DNA of 59,996 nt from Prevotella sp. (GCA_017847725.1 JAGAXW010000011.1:1-59996); one strand, 5' to 3'; counted from the first letter of the stretch, positions 8,063 through 16,830 are shown. Numbers and translations are program-made. The notes: generated by a model not told the origin, from the sequence alone.

Positions 8063-9113
8063 AACTCAATATTTTTTCAAACACAGCCTTAGCCAATAGC
8101 GGTGGTACTGCATTACCTATTTGTTGCTGTATATGCATTAAACTTCCTTTAAAGATAAATACATCCGGAAAACTTTGCAAACGTGCAGCTTCTCTTACAG
8201 ACAATCCCCTATCTTGGAAAGGATGAATCAGCATATTTTTCCGATAATTCGAAATAACTACCGACGGTTCATCTGCTCTCAATCGTCTATAAATGCCACT
8301 ATGACAATTTGCTTTGTTTGCATAGTTTTGCATCAGGTCATCGGGTATAGCCTCCCAATTCTGGCCCTGGGCAATAAAATGATATCTTTCAATAACATAA
8401 TCTGCATTCCGTGACACATAGTTTTGGCGACTTCGCTTTGAACCCTTACGCATTATCCTTGCATATTTGCTGGCTTTGTTTGCTGGCAGCTTATAAGATA
8501 AGGTATCCACCTGCTGGCCATTCGTGAGATCAGGTAAATCTCCTATTGCATCATTGACCGTAATCTTTGTTCCAAATGGCTCTGGATATTCAAACTTTAT
8601 TCCAAGTCTATTACCAACCATAAAGAAACGATTACGATGCTGAGGTACCCCATAGTCTGAGGCCCAAAGTACTTTAGGGAATACCAAATAACCCATGTCA
8701 CTAAAACGTTGTTCTACCAGATGCTGAATCTTTCCTTCCTCAAAATGAGCAAATCCTTCAACATTCTCAAACAAGAACCAATCAGGCTGGATTTCATTAA
8801 CAAAACGCAAGAACTCTTCAAATAGTGAATTATTAGGGTTCTTCATGTTTCGAGTCATTGTATTTGATAAAGAAAACCCCTGACATGGTGGTCCTCCAAA
8901 TACTATCGACACATGCTCATTAGGTAACAAATAATCTTGAGGATTAATATTGTGTATATCATTCTCTATAACAAGAGTATTAGGATGGTTATACCTATAT
9001 GTGTTCGCTGCGCTTTTGTCCTTTTCAACAGCAAACCTAACTTGAAAGCCTGCCATTTCAGCTCCCAAGCTTAGACCTCCAGCTCCGCTAAATATATCTA
9101 TTCCTATCGGCAT
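8052..9113 (-). CDS. dcm: C5-cytosine DNA methyltransferase (Dcm/HhaI type)
   Basis: 353 residues with the conserved motifs in order: I DIFSGAGGLSLG, IV GGPPCQGFS with the catalytic Cys, VI FENVEGF, VIII YGVPQHRNRFFMVG, a variable target-recognition region of about 100 residues, IX VREAARLQSFP and X QQIGNAVPPLLA. It transfers a methyl group from AdoMet to C5 of cytosine in a recognition site that cannot be read from the sequence. It is complete and looks active. The start follows the stop of the small HTH gene by 2 bp, a typical arrangement of control protein and methyltransferase in restriction-modification operons. Vsr at the far end of the operon fits a 5mC-producing enzyme. Confidence 0.96.
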   Translation of the reverse strand: MPIGIDIFSGAGGLSLGAEMAGFQVRFAVEKDKSAANTYRYNHPNTLVIENDIHNINPQDYLLPNEHVSIVFGGPPCQGFSLSNTMTRNMKNPNNSLFEEFLRFVNEIQPDWFLFENVEGFAHFEEGKIQHLVEQRFSDMGYLVFPKVLWASDYGVPQHRNRFFMVGNRLGIKFEYPEPFGTKITVNDAIGDLPDLTNGQQVDTLSYKLPANKASKYARIMRKGSKRSRQNYVSRNADYVIERYHFIAQGQNWEAIPDDLMQNYANKANCHSGIYRRLRADEPSVVISNYRKNMLIHPFQDRGLSVREAARLQSFPDVFIFKGSLMHIQQQIGNAVPPLLAKAVFEKILSYGE

Positions 9114-9115
9114 AC

Positions 9116-9316
9116 CTATTCCGTGATAAGTTCTCGTTTTTCACATCCAATCAATTCGGCAATCTTAGCCAATGTCTGTAAGTCGGGCTGATGCATATTG
9201 GTACACCACTTGCTGACAGTTACAGCAGAGACACCTAACTGTTCTGCCAACCATTTGCTCGTCTTCTGGTTCTCCACAAGAACTACTTTAAGCCTATTAA
9301 GAGGTCTTTCGTTCAT
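9116..9316 (-). CDS. Small XRE-type HTH control protein of the restriction island
   Basis: 66 residues from the ATG at 9316 (MNERPLNRLK); the frame remains open upstream to another Met at 9370, but that would overlap the promoter. The HTH is TSKWLAEQLGVSAVTVSKW followed by MHQPDLQTLAKIAELIG, the typical lambda-repressor/C-protein fold and size. Control proteins of this kind bind an operator in front of their own gene and set the timing of methyltransferase and nuclease expression. An inverted repeat ACCAA-5-TTGGT covers the -33 element of its promoter, in line with self-repression. It is the first gene of the operon. Confidence 0.88.
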   Translation of the reverse strand: MNERPLNRLKVVLVENQKTSKWLAEQLGVSAVTVSKWCTNMHQPDLQTLAKIAELIGCEKRELITE

Positions 9317-9339
9317 CTTTATTAAATTAAAATCGAGTG

Positions 9340-9380
9340 CAAATATAATAAAAGAATGTGATATCACCAAATTTATTGGT
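9340..9380 (-). promoter_or_regulatory. Promoter and putative operator of the defence operon
   Basis: On the minus strand TTTG (9371-9368), a 20-bp spacer and TATATTTG (9347-9340) give a well-formed Bacteroidetes promoter, with transcription from about 9335 and a leader of some 19 bases. The -33 element sits inside the inverted repeat ACCAA (9366-9370) / TTGGT (9376-9380), which extends imperfectly outwards on both sides. A protein bound there would block the promoter; the HTH protein encoded first in the operon is the natural candidate. Confidence 0.6.
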
Positions 9381-9520
9381 AATTATCTATCATTATTGTC
9401 ATTTTTGAGTGACCTTTTGTTGTCCCCGAAATGTTAAAATTTCAACTTTTTCTAATATTTCCTTAAAAAGTTATTTTTTTGTTGTTCTTTTGCAGCCGTT
9501 TATTAAGGATAACAAACTAT

Positions 9521-9859
9521 ATGGAAAGATTAAAAACATTGGAGGAGATGCCGGGTGCATTGTCCTACCTCATTGAGAAAGTGGAGGGTCTGGAAAAGAC
9601 TGCCCAAAGCTTGCTGAACAGGCAAGAAGAGAGTTGTTCACCACATTGGATGGATGTTGACGAACTATGTAACTACATCCCATCCCACCCTGTCAAACAA
9701 ACAGTCTATGGTTGGGTATCTGATAGGCAGATACCGCACCACAAGATTAGCAAAGCACTGGTTTTTCTCCAGTCAGAAATTGACGACTGGATGAAACATT
9801 GTGGCAATAAGCGTTTAGAAAAGCAAAGACAGAATTCACAAAAAGCGCAAACAATATGA
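9521..9859 (+). CDS. Excisionase-like helix-turn-helix protein
   Basis: 112 residues from the ATG at 9521. After a short coiled-coil-like start (about residues 1-35) comes a MerR/excisionase-type winged helix: WMDVDELCNYIP, then TVYGWVSDRQIPHHKISKALVF and the closing FLQSEIDDWM. Such proteins are common in Bacteroidales integrative elements and near integrases. It is divergent from the defence operon and marks the edge of the low-GC island. No integrase, relaxase or transposase is visible in the window, so whether this is an excisionase, a regulator or a remnant of a mobile element is open. Confidence 0.75.
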   Translation: MERLKTLEEMPGALSYLIEKVEGLEKTAQSLLNRQEESCSPHWMDVDELCNYIPSHPVKQTVYGWVSDRQIPHHKISKALVFLQSEIDDWMKHCGNKRLEKQRQNSQKAQTI

Positions 9860-10279
9860 AGAAGTAAACAGTTCCTGCTATCCTCATCCTGAGGTGTGGA
9901 ATTTTTCTTAAGGGGAAGCCTAATTCCCCAAAAGTCCAATTTTGGGAGGGAAAAAGGGTGTGGAAAAAGAGCAAGCTCACCACCCTTAGAACTCAAACGA
10001 GATGACGATATTGGGAATAGAGGCATTATAAAACTGACGGATTTGGGATTTTAATTGCGAAATTTGGTTAAATCACGCTAATTTTAAAAACAAAATTTGA
10101 TTTTATGACAGATTTGATGTCAACGAACGAAAATTATTCGTATCTTTGCGACGTAATTTCGCTCTTAGATATGCTACACCTTTGGACCGAGCGACCATTA
10201 CTGCCACCAATGGATTGACCACCCGTTGACAATCTCATTTCTGAAGCGAATCTCCTCATACAGCAAACAAACGTCCTCG
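9860..10279. other. 420-bp stretch without a supported gene
   Basis: I find no gene here. It is AT-rich and separates the island from housekeeping genes. A plus-strand -7-like box TATCTTTG lies at 10141-10148 and points into the antisense of the rhamnose mutarotase gene; only a 15-codon frame follows it. The stretch may contain the junction of the island with the older chromosome, but I see no clear attachment-site repeat. Confidence 0.5.
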
Positions 10280-10663
10280 TCATCTGTCGTAAAGGTGGAA
10301 CATGGGTTCCATCATCTGCCACTTCTCATCGCTGGTAGCCCCCTCGCGGCACTGCTGGAACATAGCCATATAGTCTTCCCACTCCTGCTGGCGGGGCAGC
10401 GTGGCCAGTCGCGCCATAGCGGTATCCCAGTCGAAGTCGAGTGGTGTTTCGACAATCATCACGAGGCGAGTACCCAAGATGAATATCTGCATGTCGAGGA
10501 TGCCCACCTCGCGAATGCCGTCGAGCACCTCTCGCCATGCCTCCTGTTCGCTGTGGCGGCGACGGTACTCTGCAATGAGCGACGCGTCGTCCTTCAAATC
10601 CATAGTCTGCACATAGCGCTTCACTGGCTGTCCATAGTCTTTTACACGGTATCCTTCTGCCAT
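10280..10663 (-). CDS. L-rhamnose mutarotase-like protein
   Basis: 127 residues of the RhaM/FucU-like dimeric alpha-beta barrel family: RYVQTMDLKDDASLIAEYRR near the start (strand 1 and the helix that in RhaM holds the active-site region), MQIFILGTRLVMIVE in the middle and QQEWEDYMAMFQQC with MMEPMFHL near the end. These enzymes interconvert anomers of L-rhamnose or a related sugar. L-rhamnose is released from pectin rhamnogalacturonan, in keeping with the pectinases elsewhere in the window, but no rhamnose catabolic genes are adjacent. A -7-like box TAATTTTG lies on the minus strand at 10699-10692. Confidence 0.82.
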   Translation of the reverse strand: MAEGYRVKDYGQPVKRYVQTMDLKDDASLIAEYRRRHSEQEAWREVLDGIREVGILDMQIFILGTRLVMIVETPLDFDWDTAMARLATLPRQQEWEDYMAMFQQCREGATSDEKWQMMEPMFHLYDR

Positions 10664-10719
10664 TATCGTATTTTTTTGAATGTTACGACTGCAAAATTAC
10701 GATTTTTTCTCCATTTTCT

Positions 10720-10750
10720 TTTGTATTTTAGACATTTCTTTGTATCTTTG
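10720..10750 (+). promoter_or_regulatory. Promoter of tRNA-Val
   Basis: TTTG (10720-10723), exactly 19 bp, then TATCTTTG (10743-10750). The predicted transcription start is near 10755, about 15 bases before the mature tRNA. Confidence 0.65.
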
Positions 10751-10769
10751 CACCCGATTTAGAAAAAAC

Positions 10770-10847
10770 AGGGGCGTAGCCCAGTTGGTTTAGAGCGCTT
10801 CAGTCACATTGAAGAGGTCCCCGGTTCGAGCCCGGGCGTCCCTACCA
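10770..10847 (+). tRNA. tRNA-Val (anticodon CAC)
   Basis: A complete cloverleaf can be folded. The acceptor stem AGGGGCG pairs with CGTCCCT (one G-U), the D arm is GCCC/GAGC with one mismatch, the anticodon stem CTTCA/TGAAG closes the loop GTCACAT, which gives anticodon CAC (valine, codon GUG), and the T arm is CCCGG-TTCGAGC-CCGGG. The discriminator base is A at 10844 and CCA is encoded at 10845-10847. Confidence 0.88.
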
Positions 10848-10855
10848 ACAACAAG

Positions 10856-10891
10856 AAAAGTCTTCTTGGGATCCCAAGAAGACTTTTTCAT
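10856..10891. terminator. Perfect palindromic bidirectional terminator
   Basis: A 32-bp perfect palindrome (10856-10887) centred on GGATCC, with A-runs on the left and T-runs on the right, follows the tRNA and faces the end of rny at 10910. It can stop transcription from both sides. Confidence 0.85.
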
Positions 10892-10909
10892 TTTATCTTT
10901 GTCTCGCCG

Positions 10910-12445
10910 TTACTTGGCGTAAGCCACTGAGCGAGTCTCGCGAATGACGGTAATCTTCACCTGTCCGGGATAGGTCATCTCATTCTGGATCTTCGAAGCA
11001 ATCTGTCCGCTGAGTGCTTCCGTCTCGGCATCGTCCATCTTGTCAGCACCAACAATGACGCGCAGCTCGCGACCCGCCTGGATGGCATAGGTCTTGGTGA
11101 CACCAGGATAGCTCATGGCGATGGCCTCAAGGTCGTTGAGTCGCTTGATGTAAGCCTCAACGATTTCGCGGCGGGCACCAGGACGGGCACCAGAGATGGC
11201 GTCGCATATCTGCACGATAGGTGCCAGCAGTGTCTGCATCTCCATCTCATCATGGTGGGCACCGATGGCGTTGCAGATATCGGGTTTCTCCTTATATTTC
11301 TCTGCAATCTTGGCACCATAGAGTGCGTGGGGCAGTTCGCTCTCCTCGTCGGGCACCTTGCCGATGTCGTGGAGCAGTCCGGCACGCTTGGCCTTCTTGG
11401 GATTCAGTCCGAGCTCCGAAGCCATCACGGCACAGAGGTTTGCTGTCTCACGAGCGTGCTGCAGCAGGTTCTGTCCATAGCTGGAGCGATATTTCATCTT
11501 ACCAACGATGCGGATAAGTTCGGGGTGCAGGCCATGGATGCCGAGGTCGATGGCGGTACGCTTACCCGTCTCGATAATCTCGTTCTCAAGTTGCTTCTTG
11601 ACCTTGGCGACCACCTCCTCAATGCGTGCGGGGTGAATACGCCCGTCGGCCACCAGCTGGTGGAGAGCCAGACGGCAGGTCTCGCGGCGTACGGGGTCGA
11701 AGGCTGAAATGACGATGGCCTCGGGGGTGTCGTCGACGACGATTTCCACACCGCAGGCAGCCTCCAGGGCACGGATGTTGCGACCCTCACGACCGATAAC
11801 ACGACCCTTGACGTCGTCGTTGTCGATATGGAACACGGAGACACTGTTCTCCACGGCTGTCTCGGTGGCCACGCGCTGTATGGTCTGTATGACGATTTTC
11901 TTGGCCTGTGCATTGGCGTTGAGCTTCGCCTCGTCCATGATTTCGTTGATATAAGCCTGCGCGTCGGTCTTCGCCTCGTCTTTGAGCGACTCCACCAGTC
12001 GGGCCTTGGCCTCTTCGGCACTCAGTCCTGAGAGTTCCTCGAGCTTGGCGCGCTCCTGCATCTGCATCTTCTCCAGTTCCTCCTGCTTCAGTCCGAGCAG
12101 TTTCTTCTCATTGTCGATGCGGGTCTGCTGGTTGTCCAACTCGTTCTTGCGACGTCCCAGTTCCTCCTGACGTTGGTTGAGGGAGATTTCGCGCTGTTTC
12201 AGTTTGTTCTCGCTCTGCTGGATGTGCTGGTTGCGCTGCTGCACCTCTTTCTCCAGCTCGCTCTTCTTGTTGAGGAATTTCTCCTTCACCTCTAAGAGCT
12301 TTTTCTCTTTGATAACCTCAGCCTCCTTTTTGGCGGCATTGACCATCTCGTTATATTTCCCTTTGATTACAAAGCGGAAAAGCATAAAACCACAGAAGCC
12401 TCCAAGTACGAGGGCCGCCGCGATTAGGATAATAATAATTGCCAT
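10910..12445 (-). CDS. rny: Ribonuclease Y
   Basis: 511 residues in the standard RNase Y order: an N-terminal membrane anchor (about residues 2-25, [20 protein letters not shown]), a long coiled coil rich in Glu, Lys and Gln (about 35-160), a KH RNA-binding domain with [15 protein letters not shown] (about 210-280), and an HD phosphodiesterase domain with LLHDIGK (about 335-430). It is an endoribonuclease that begins mRNA decay at the inner membrane. It is the third gene of a short operon behind the coiled-coil gene and zapA, an arrangement I believe is common in Bacteroidales. Length and motifs are normal. Confidence 0.97.
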   Translation of the reverse strand: MAIIIILIAAALVLGGFCGFMLFRFVIKGKYNEMVNAAKKEAEVIKEKKLLEVKEKFLNKKSELEKEVQQRNQHIQQSENKLKQREISLNQRQEELGRRKNELDNQQTRIDNEKKLLGLKQEELEKMQMQERAKLEELSGLSAEEAKARLVESLKDEAKTDAQAYINEIMDEAKLNANAQAKKIVIQTIQRVATETAVENSVSVFHIDNDDVKGRVIGREGRNIRALEAACGVEIVVDDTPEAIVISAFDPVRRETCRLALHQLVADGRIHPARIEEVVAKVKKQLENEIIETGKRTAIDLGIHGLHPELIRIVGKMKYRSSYGQNLLQHARETANLCAVMASELGLNPKKAKRAGLLHDIGKVPDEESELPHALYGAKIAEKYKEKPDICNAIGAHHDEMEMQTLLAPIVQICDAISGARPGARREIVEAYIKRLNDLEAIAMSYPGVTKTYAIQAGRELRVIVGADKMDDAETEALSGQIASKIQNEMTYPGQVKITVIRETRSVAYAK

Positions 12446-12468
12446 AAATGTTTAATATATATAGTGAG

Positions 12469-12777
12469 TTAATGTTCTTCGCCCAGTGCATCCTCCATCT
12501 CAGCGGTCAACCGGGCAAGAACATCATCGTAAGGCATCGTATCGTTGTGACTATGCTCCTTCTGATACATGAGCGCAATGTCGACGAGCGTCATGAGCGC
12601 TATCAGATGATCACTCTTCCGACCCTTATATGCCTTGGCATAGGCATTGTACCGGTCGGTGATGAGCTTGGCTGCCAACCGATAGAACTCTTCGTCCTCG
12701 CGATTGATGACGACGTCTATCTCTTCGTCGTAGACGTGCAGCCTGATATGTAGTCTGTCCTTATTCTGTTCCGGCAT
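12469..12777 (-). CDS. zapA: Cell division protein ZapA
   Basis: 102 residues that match ZapA in length and pattern: a short beta-rich head (HIRLHVYDEEIDVVINREDEEFYR), the helix AAKLITDRYNAYAKAY, and then LIALMTLVDIALMYQKE leading into a coiled coil. ZapA tetramers cross-link FtsZ filaments at the division site. The gene lies 12 bp after a small coiled-coil gene and 23 bp before rny. Confidence 0.85.
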   Translation of the reverse strand: MPEQNKDRLHIRLHVYDEEIDVVINREDEEFYRLAAKLITDRYNAYAKAYKGRKSDHLIALMTLVDIALMYQKEHSHNDTMPYDDVLARLTAEMEDALGEEH

Positions 12778-12789
12778 GGCTTGTTCTCC

Positions 12790-13089
12790 TTACTGATCTT
12801 CATCGCTGAGGATAGCAATGCACTTATTGACATCACGGATGAGCCTCGACAACCGCTCCTTGGCATCGGCAAGATTGCCGTCGGTAATCTCAATCATCTT
12901 GGCCATCTTCAGTGAGTTATAGTCTTGCTGCTGTTGTTCCAACTTGTCGCGCAGTTCCCGGACAGTATTCTCACTCTCCTCCACCATCGCATACAACTCC
13001 TGATTTTCCTTCTTCAGCCCCTGAAAACGGAGAATCAACTGTCGGAAGCGGGTTTCGAACCTTGCTATAGTCTTCTCATTAGCAGTCAT
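12790..13089 (-). CDS. Small coiled-coil protein upstream of zapA
   Basis: 99 residues, predicted to be mostly one coiled coil (about residues 20-65, with heptad-like Leu and Glu/Lys spacing, QGLKKENQELYAMVEESENT). It is not a family I can name. Its position in front of zapA and its size suggest a division-associated partner such as a ZapB-like protein, but this rests on context only. A minus-strand -7 box TACCTTTG lies at 13117-13110, so it is probably the first gene of the operon. Confidence 0.75.
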   Translation of the reverse strand: MTANEKTIARFETRFRQLILRFQGLKKENQELYAMVEESENTVRELRDKLEQQQQDYNSLKMAKMIEITDGNLADAKERLSRLIRDVNKCIAILSDEDQ

Positions 13090-13120
13090 ACCTTTCTCAC
13101 TTTATCTTACAAAGGTAGAA

Positions 13121-13160
13121 ATTATTATTGACAATTAATAATTGACCATTGATAATTAAC
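13121..13160. repeat. AT-rich repeated ATTGA/TAAT motifs
   Basis: The stretch repeats ATTGACAATTAATAATTGA-like units, partly inverted. It lies between the promoter of the zapA operon and the next gene. Similar low-complexity palindromes are scattered in Bacteroidales intergenic DNA; function unknown. Confidence 0.4.
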
Positions 13161-13185
13161 ACTTGGATGTCCGATTTAAGCTTTT

Positions 13186-13806
13186 TTAATCTTCCGACTT
13201 CTGGCGAGGCTCTTTTTTGGCAAGCATCACCACACGGTAGACGAAGTTGGTGACCCACTGCTGTGAGAAACCGAGCTTCTGGTCATACTGACGGATGGCA
13301 ACAACGGTCTTCATGACGGCCGCGTCGGAGAAGTCGTTCTTGTTGAAGATGTCGTTCACCGTCTTCTCCGTCATGGTGTAGATGGCCTTCTTGAAGAAGC
13401 TGGGCACACGCAGCTTGAACTTCATAAGATTGCCTGTCAGCATCATGATATCCTGGGTGAAACCGCTGAACTGGTACATATAGGTCTGTATGTCCTGCAC
13501 CTTCTTGCAGCGCTTGCGAATGCTCTGATCTATCTCCTTGGTGAAGTCGTCGTCCATGCCATAGAGTTCCTTGAGCATCTTCTTACAGCGCGACTTCTCA
13601 GCCAGTCCGAGCCTGTTGTTCTGCGTAGGCACCTTCAGCGTGGCCTTGAACACCCGCAGGTCGGGCAGTGCCGCCAGATTGGTGATGCCGAGGTCGCTGG
13701 CCATTACAGCCTGGAAATATACGCGGATGAGGGTCATGAAGTCTTCCATGCCTCCCGCCTTCTGGTCTTCTTCTTTTTTACCAAATAGTTTACTGATAAA
13801 ACTCAT
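13186..13806 (-). CDS. Conserved-looking protein of unknown function
   Basis: 206 residues. It begins MSFISKLFGKKEED, followed by a helical, basic protein with many Lys, Phe and Met residues, no signal peptide and no membrane segment. I recognise no domain. The helices around FMTLIRVYFQAVMASDLGI and SGFTQDIMMLTGNLMKFKLR have amphipathic character. It is transcribed from its own -7 box TAACTTTG (13843-13836, minus), divergent from rfbA. Codon use is like the surrounding housekeeping genes, so it is not obviously foreign. Confidence 0.75.
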   Translation of the reverse strand: MSFISKLFGKKEEDQKAGGMEDFMTLIRVYFQAVMASDLGITNLAALPDLRVFKATLKVPTQNNRLGLAEKSRCKKMLKELYGMDDDFTKEIDQSIRKRCKKVQDIQTYMYQFSGFTQDIMMLTGNLMKFKLRVPSFFKKAIYTMTEKTVNDIFNKNDFSDAAVMKTVVAIRQYDQKLGFSQQWVTNFVYRVVMLAKKEPRQKSED

Positions 13807-13902
13807 GCTTTTTTGTTTTTTTAATTAATTGCGTGCAAAGTTACGAAAATATTCAAATATTTCGTATATTTGCAGACGAAAATGTCTCAAAAACCAAATA
13901 AA

Positions 13903-14790
13903 ATGAAAGGTATCGTATTAGCCGGAGGCAGTGGTACACGCCTCTACCCCATTACCAAGGGTGTGTCGAAGCAACTGATTCCCATCTTCGACAAGCCCAT
14001 GATTTATTACCCCATCTCAACGCTGATGCTGGCCGGCATCCGCGAAATCCTGATTATCTCGACACCCTACGACCTGCCTGGTTTCAAGCGCCTGCTGGGT
14101 GACGGGGCTGAGCTGGGCGTACGCTTCGAATATGCCGAACAGCCTTCGCCCGACGGACTGGCCCAGGCCTTCATCATTGGCGAGCAGTTTATTGGCGACG
14201 ATTGCGTCTGTCTCGTACTGGGCGACAACATCTTCTATGGCAGCGGATTCACCGGCATGCTGAAACAGGCCGTCAAGAGCGCTGAGGAAGAAGGACGCGC
14301 CACAGTCTTCGGATATTACGTCAACGACCCCGAGCGCTATGGCGTGGCCGAGTTTGATGCCAACGGCAACTGCCTCTCCATCGAGGAGAAACCTGCCAAG
14401 CCCAAGTCCAACTATGCCGTGGTGGGCCTCTACTTCTACCCCAACAGTGTGGTGGAGATTGCCAAGAACATCAAGCCCAGTGCCCGCGGTGAACTGGAGA
14501 TTACCACCGTCAACCAGAAATACCTGCAACAGAAGAACCTGCTGGTGCAGACGCTGCAGCGTGGCTTTGCATGGCTCGACACAGGTACACACGACTCACT
14601 GAGCGAGGCCTCTACCTTTATCGAGGTCATCGAGAAGCGCCAAGGGCTGAAGGTGGCCTGCCTGGAGGAAATCGCCTACAAGCGCGGCTGGATAGACCGC
14701 GACCAGCTGAAAAAACTGGCCGAGCCGATGGCTAAGAACGACTACGGCCAGTATCTCTTGCGTCGCGCAGAGGAGAACGCTGTCAGATAG
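13903..14790 (+). CDS. rfbA: Glucose-1-phosphate thymidylyltransferase
   Basis: 295 residues from the ATG at 13903. The frame is open further upstream, but the TATATTTG promoter box at 13865-13872 puts transcription near 13878, so the upstream Met at 13870 is excluded and 13903 fits the family start [16 protein letters not shown]. The nucleotide-binding loop LAGGSGTRL, the [11 protein letters not shown] block and VLGDNIFYG are all present. It makes dTDP-glucose from dTTP and glucose-1-phosphate, the first step to dTDP-rhamnose; rfbD is found at 35.2 kb but rfbB and rfbC are not in the window. Its end overlaps the convergent kinase-fusion gene by 8 bp. Confidence 0.96.
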   Translation: MKGIVLAGGSGTRLYPITKGVSKQLIPIFDKPMIYYPISTLMLAGIREILIISTPYDLPGFKRLLGDGAELGVRFEYAEQPSPDGLAQAFIIGEQFIGDDCVCLVLGDNIFYGSGFTGMLKQAVKSAEEEGRATVFGYYVNDPERYGVAEFDANGNCLSIEEKPAKPKSNYAVVGLYFYPNSVVEIAKNIKPSARGELEITTVNQKYLQQKNLLVQTLQRGFAWLDTGTHDSLSEASTFIEVIEKRQGLKVACLEEIAYKRGWIDRDQLKKLAEPMAKNDYGQYLLRRAEENAVR

Positions 14791-16717
14791 CGTATTCCGC
14801 GACGCAGCGCTGCAGGGTCTTGGGATTGCCCATATCGTACATCACGCCGTTCAGGCGTACACCTATCATGCCGCTCTTCTGGCGCACCGCCTCAAGAGCG
14901 GCAGTCAGTTCTATCTCGCGCTGCGTGTCACCGCTGGCATTGGCCTGCTGGATGTCAGTTTCCAACTGAGCGAAGACCTCGGGCGTTAGGATATACTGTC
15001 CGAATACACTGTAATACTCCTTCTTACCTTTGTCGTTACGTACGCCCAGATAGCACTCGGCATAGCTGGACGAGGGTTTTTCCTGCATCTTGGAGACATT
15101 GAGCACGGTACGTTCCTTATTTTCCCATACACCAGACAGCAGACCGTAATGGTTTACTTCTTCCAATGGAATCTGGTGGATACTGACCAGCAACTGGTTG
15201 TGGCGCTCATACTCCTCTATCATCTGCAGGGCACAGGGTTTGTTGGAGTTGCTGTGATAGAGCGTGTCACCCAGCAACAGCATGACGGGCTCGTTGCCGG
15301 CAAACGCGGCCGCCTGGTAGACGGCATGCCCAAAGCCGCGCTTCTCGTTCTGGTAGACATAGCGCAGGCGTTTGCCGATGTTGAGGATGCGGTTCTCATA
15401 CTCCTGCGCCTCGGGCGTCAATTTGTGCAGGTGTTCCTCTGACAGGGGGCGCTCAAAAAATTCTGTATACAGCTTTCGTTCCTCCTTGGAACCCAGTACC
15501 AGACAGATTTCCTCAATGCCACTCTCCACCAGTTCCTCCAGCAGAATCAGTATCACGGGACGTACCATACCGTCGGGACAGGGAATGGGAAAGAAGTCCT
15601 TCTTCAACCCTCGGGTGGAAGGGTACAGACGAGTACCAAAGCCAGCCACGGGGATAATGGCCTTGCGCACCGCATGGACAGGATGTAGCGTGAGTGCATA
15701 GGCACGCATTCCCTGTGCGTTCAGATAGTCGATGAGCTGTTGCTGGGCCTCAGCGCCGCGCGCCAGGAACTGCACAGAGCCGTCGCCATGGGAACCGACA
15801 CCCTTGCCGCCATATACCAGCGGCTGTATCTGCGGGTCGGCCAGTACCTGATGCAGTTTGGGGGCAACTAGTGCAGGAGACATGGGGGTGATGTATTTCT
15901 CAAACATATCCTCTGCGTCAGTCATCAACTTTCCTAACGACTCGGCATCGCCCTCAGCGAGATACTTGACGGCCTTCTTGACGATTTTGCGGTTCCACTC
16001 GCCCAGCGCTTTATGCAGGAGTTTCTCTGCGTCGGTGGTGGCAAAGGGGTACGACTTGTTGAGGTCGGAGAGAATCCTGATAGTATCCTTCTCGGCACAC
16101 AGGTCGGCAAAGACCCAGTAGAGCGTCTTCTTCACGTTGAGCGTCTTGACCTCTATCTCGTCGCCGTCGAACATCATCAGGTTGGGTTTCACGCCAAAGG
16201 CGCACGCCTGGTCCAGACGGCCACAGCGCGACGAGGTGCGCAACTCGCCCAAATAGGCAATGTTCATCTCGCCCAGCGTGTTGAGGTTGAGGTTATACAA
16301 CAAGTTGAACGCGCGCGCCACGAGTACGCAGATGGCTGCCGACGACGACAAGCCGCTTTTCATGGGCAGCGTCATTTCCGTGATGCGGATGTGCACACCG
16401 CCCACCTTATACCACTCTAGCATATAGCTGGCTACTCCTGCGCAGTAGCAGAAGAAAGACCCCGACTTGGCGATGCGCTTCAGTTCGCCCTCATTCATAC
16501 GACACGAGAAATTGCTCCATACGCTCTTTATCTCGGGGGCGTCGCTGCTCATCTCGAAACGTGACGCCTTCTCTACCTCCGCATAGATACCCTGTTCGAT
16601 ACCCGTAACGATAGAGACACCGGGCTGAATGTCAGCATTCATCGTGCGATAATGGCCAGCCCAATCTGTGTGTTCTCCAAACAGGCACAAGCGGCCTGGA
16701 ACAAAAAGTTTTAGCAT
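14783..16717 (-). CDS. Fusion of GHMP sugar kinase and GalU-like nucleotidyltransferase
   Basis: 644 residues from the ATG at 16717 ([19 protein letters not shown]). The N-terminal half (about 1-340) is a GHMP kinase with the galactokinase-like GEHTDW start, the ATP loop GLSSSA and the third motif [11 protein letters not shown]. The C-terminal half (about 355-644) is a nucleotidyltransferase with [23 protein letters not shown], as in UTP-sugar-1-phosphate uridylyltransferases. One protein could therefore phosphorylate a free sugar at C1 and then activate it to an NDP-sugar, a salvage route. This resembles the fucose salvage enzyme Fkp in logic but has the opposite domain order and a GalU-like partner. 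Given the pectin genes, galacturonate, galactose or arabinose are candidate substrates; none is proven. Confidence 0.85.
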   Translation of the reverse strand: MLKLFVPGRLCLFGEHTDWAGHYRTMNADIQPGVSIVTGIEQGIYAEVEKASRFEMSSDAPEIKSVWSNFSCRMNEGELKRIAKSGSFFCYCAGVASYMLEWYKVGGVHIRITEMTLPMKSGLSSSAAICVLVARAFNLLYNLNLNTLGEMNIAYLGELRTSSRCGRLDQACAFGVKPNLMMFDGDEIEVKTLNVKKTLYWVFADLCAEKDTIRILSDLNKSYPFATTDAEKLLHKALGEWNRKIVKKAVKYLAEGDAESLGKLMTDAEDMFEKYITPMSPALVAPKLHQVLADPQIQPLVYGGKGVGSHGDGSVQFLARGAEAQQQLIDYLNAQGMRAYALTLHPVHAVRKAIIPVAGFGTRLYPSTRGLKKDFFPIPCPDGMVRPVILILLEELVESGIEEICLVLGSKEERKLYTEFFERPLSEEHLHKLTPEAQEYENRILNIGKRLRYVYQNEKRGFGHAVYQAAAFAGNEPVMLLLGDTLYHSNSNKPCALQMIEEYERHNQLLVSIHQIPLEEVNHYGLLSGVWENKERTVLNVSKMQEKPSSSYAECYLGVRNDKGKKEYYSVFGQYILTPEVFAQLETDIQQANASGDTQREIELTAALEAVRQKSGMIGVRLNGVMYDMGNPKTLQRCVAEYAI

Positions 16718-16722
16718 TGTCC

Positions 16723-16766
16723 TTTGTGTATCTTTGGTGTTGAAAATATGCACAAAGATACACAAA
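16723..16766. repeat. 14-bp inverted repeat over the kinase-fusion promoter
   Basis: TTTGTGTATCTTTG (16723-16736) and its exact reverse complement (16753-16766) are 16 bp apart. Each arm contains TATCTTTG, the -7 element, so on the minus strand the right arm is the promoter box of the kinase-fusion gene. It may be an operator dyad or a pair of opposed promoters. Confidence 0.6.
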
Positions 16767-16798
16767 ATATCTGAAAAAGTCATTTTTTCACAAAATTA

Positions 16799-16830
16799 TT
16801 TGGCAAAAATGATAAATTTGTATACTTTTG
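16799..16830 (+). promoter_or_regulatory. Promoter of the sigma factor gene
   Basis: TTTG (16799-16802), a 20-bp spacer and TACTTTTG (16823-16830). The mRNA would start near 16836, giving an 80-base leader before the ATG at 16917. Confidence 0.6.

Noticed and set aside
10134-10322. 62-codon open frame on the minus strand beyond the rhamnose mutarotase
   Set aside because: Arg/Ser/Gly-rich with no motif, and it overlaps the end of the mutarotase gene in another frame.
10856-10891. Palindrome behind the tRNA as an attachment site
   Set aside because: It has the A-run, stem and T-run of a bidirectional terminator between convergent units, and no copy is seen elsewhere.
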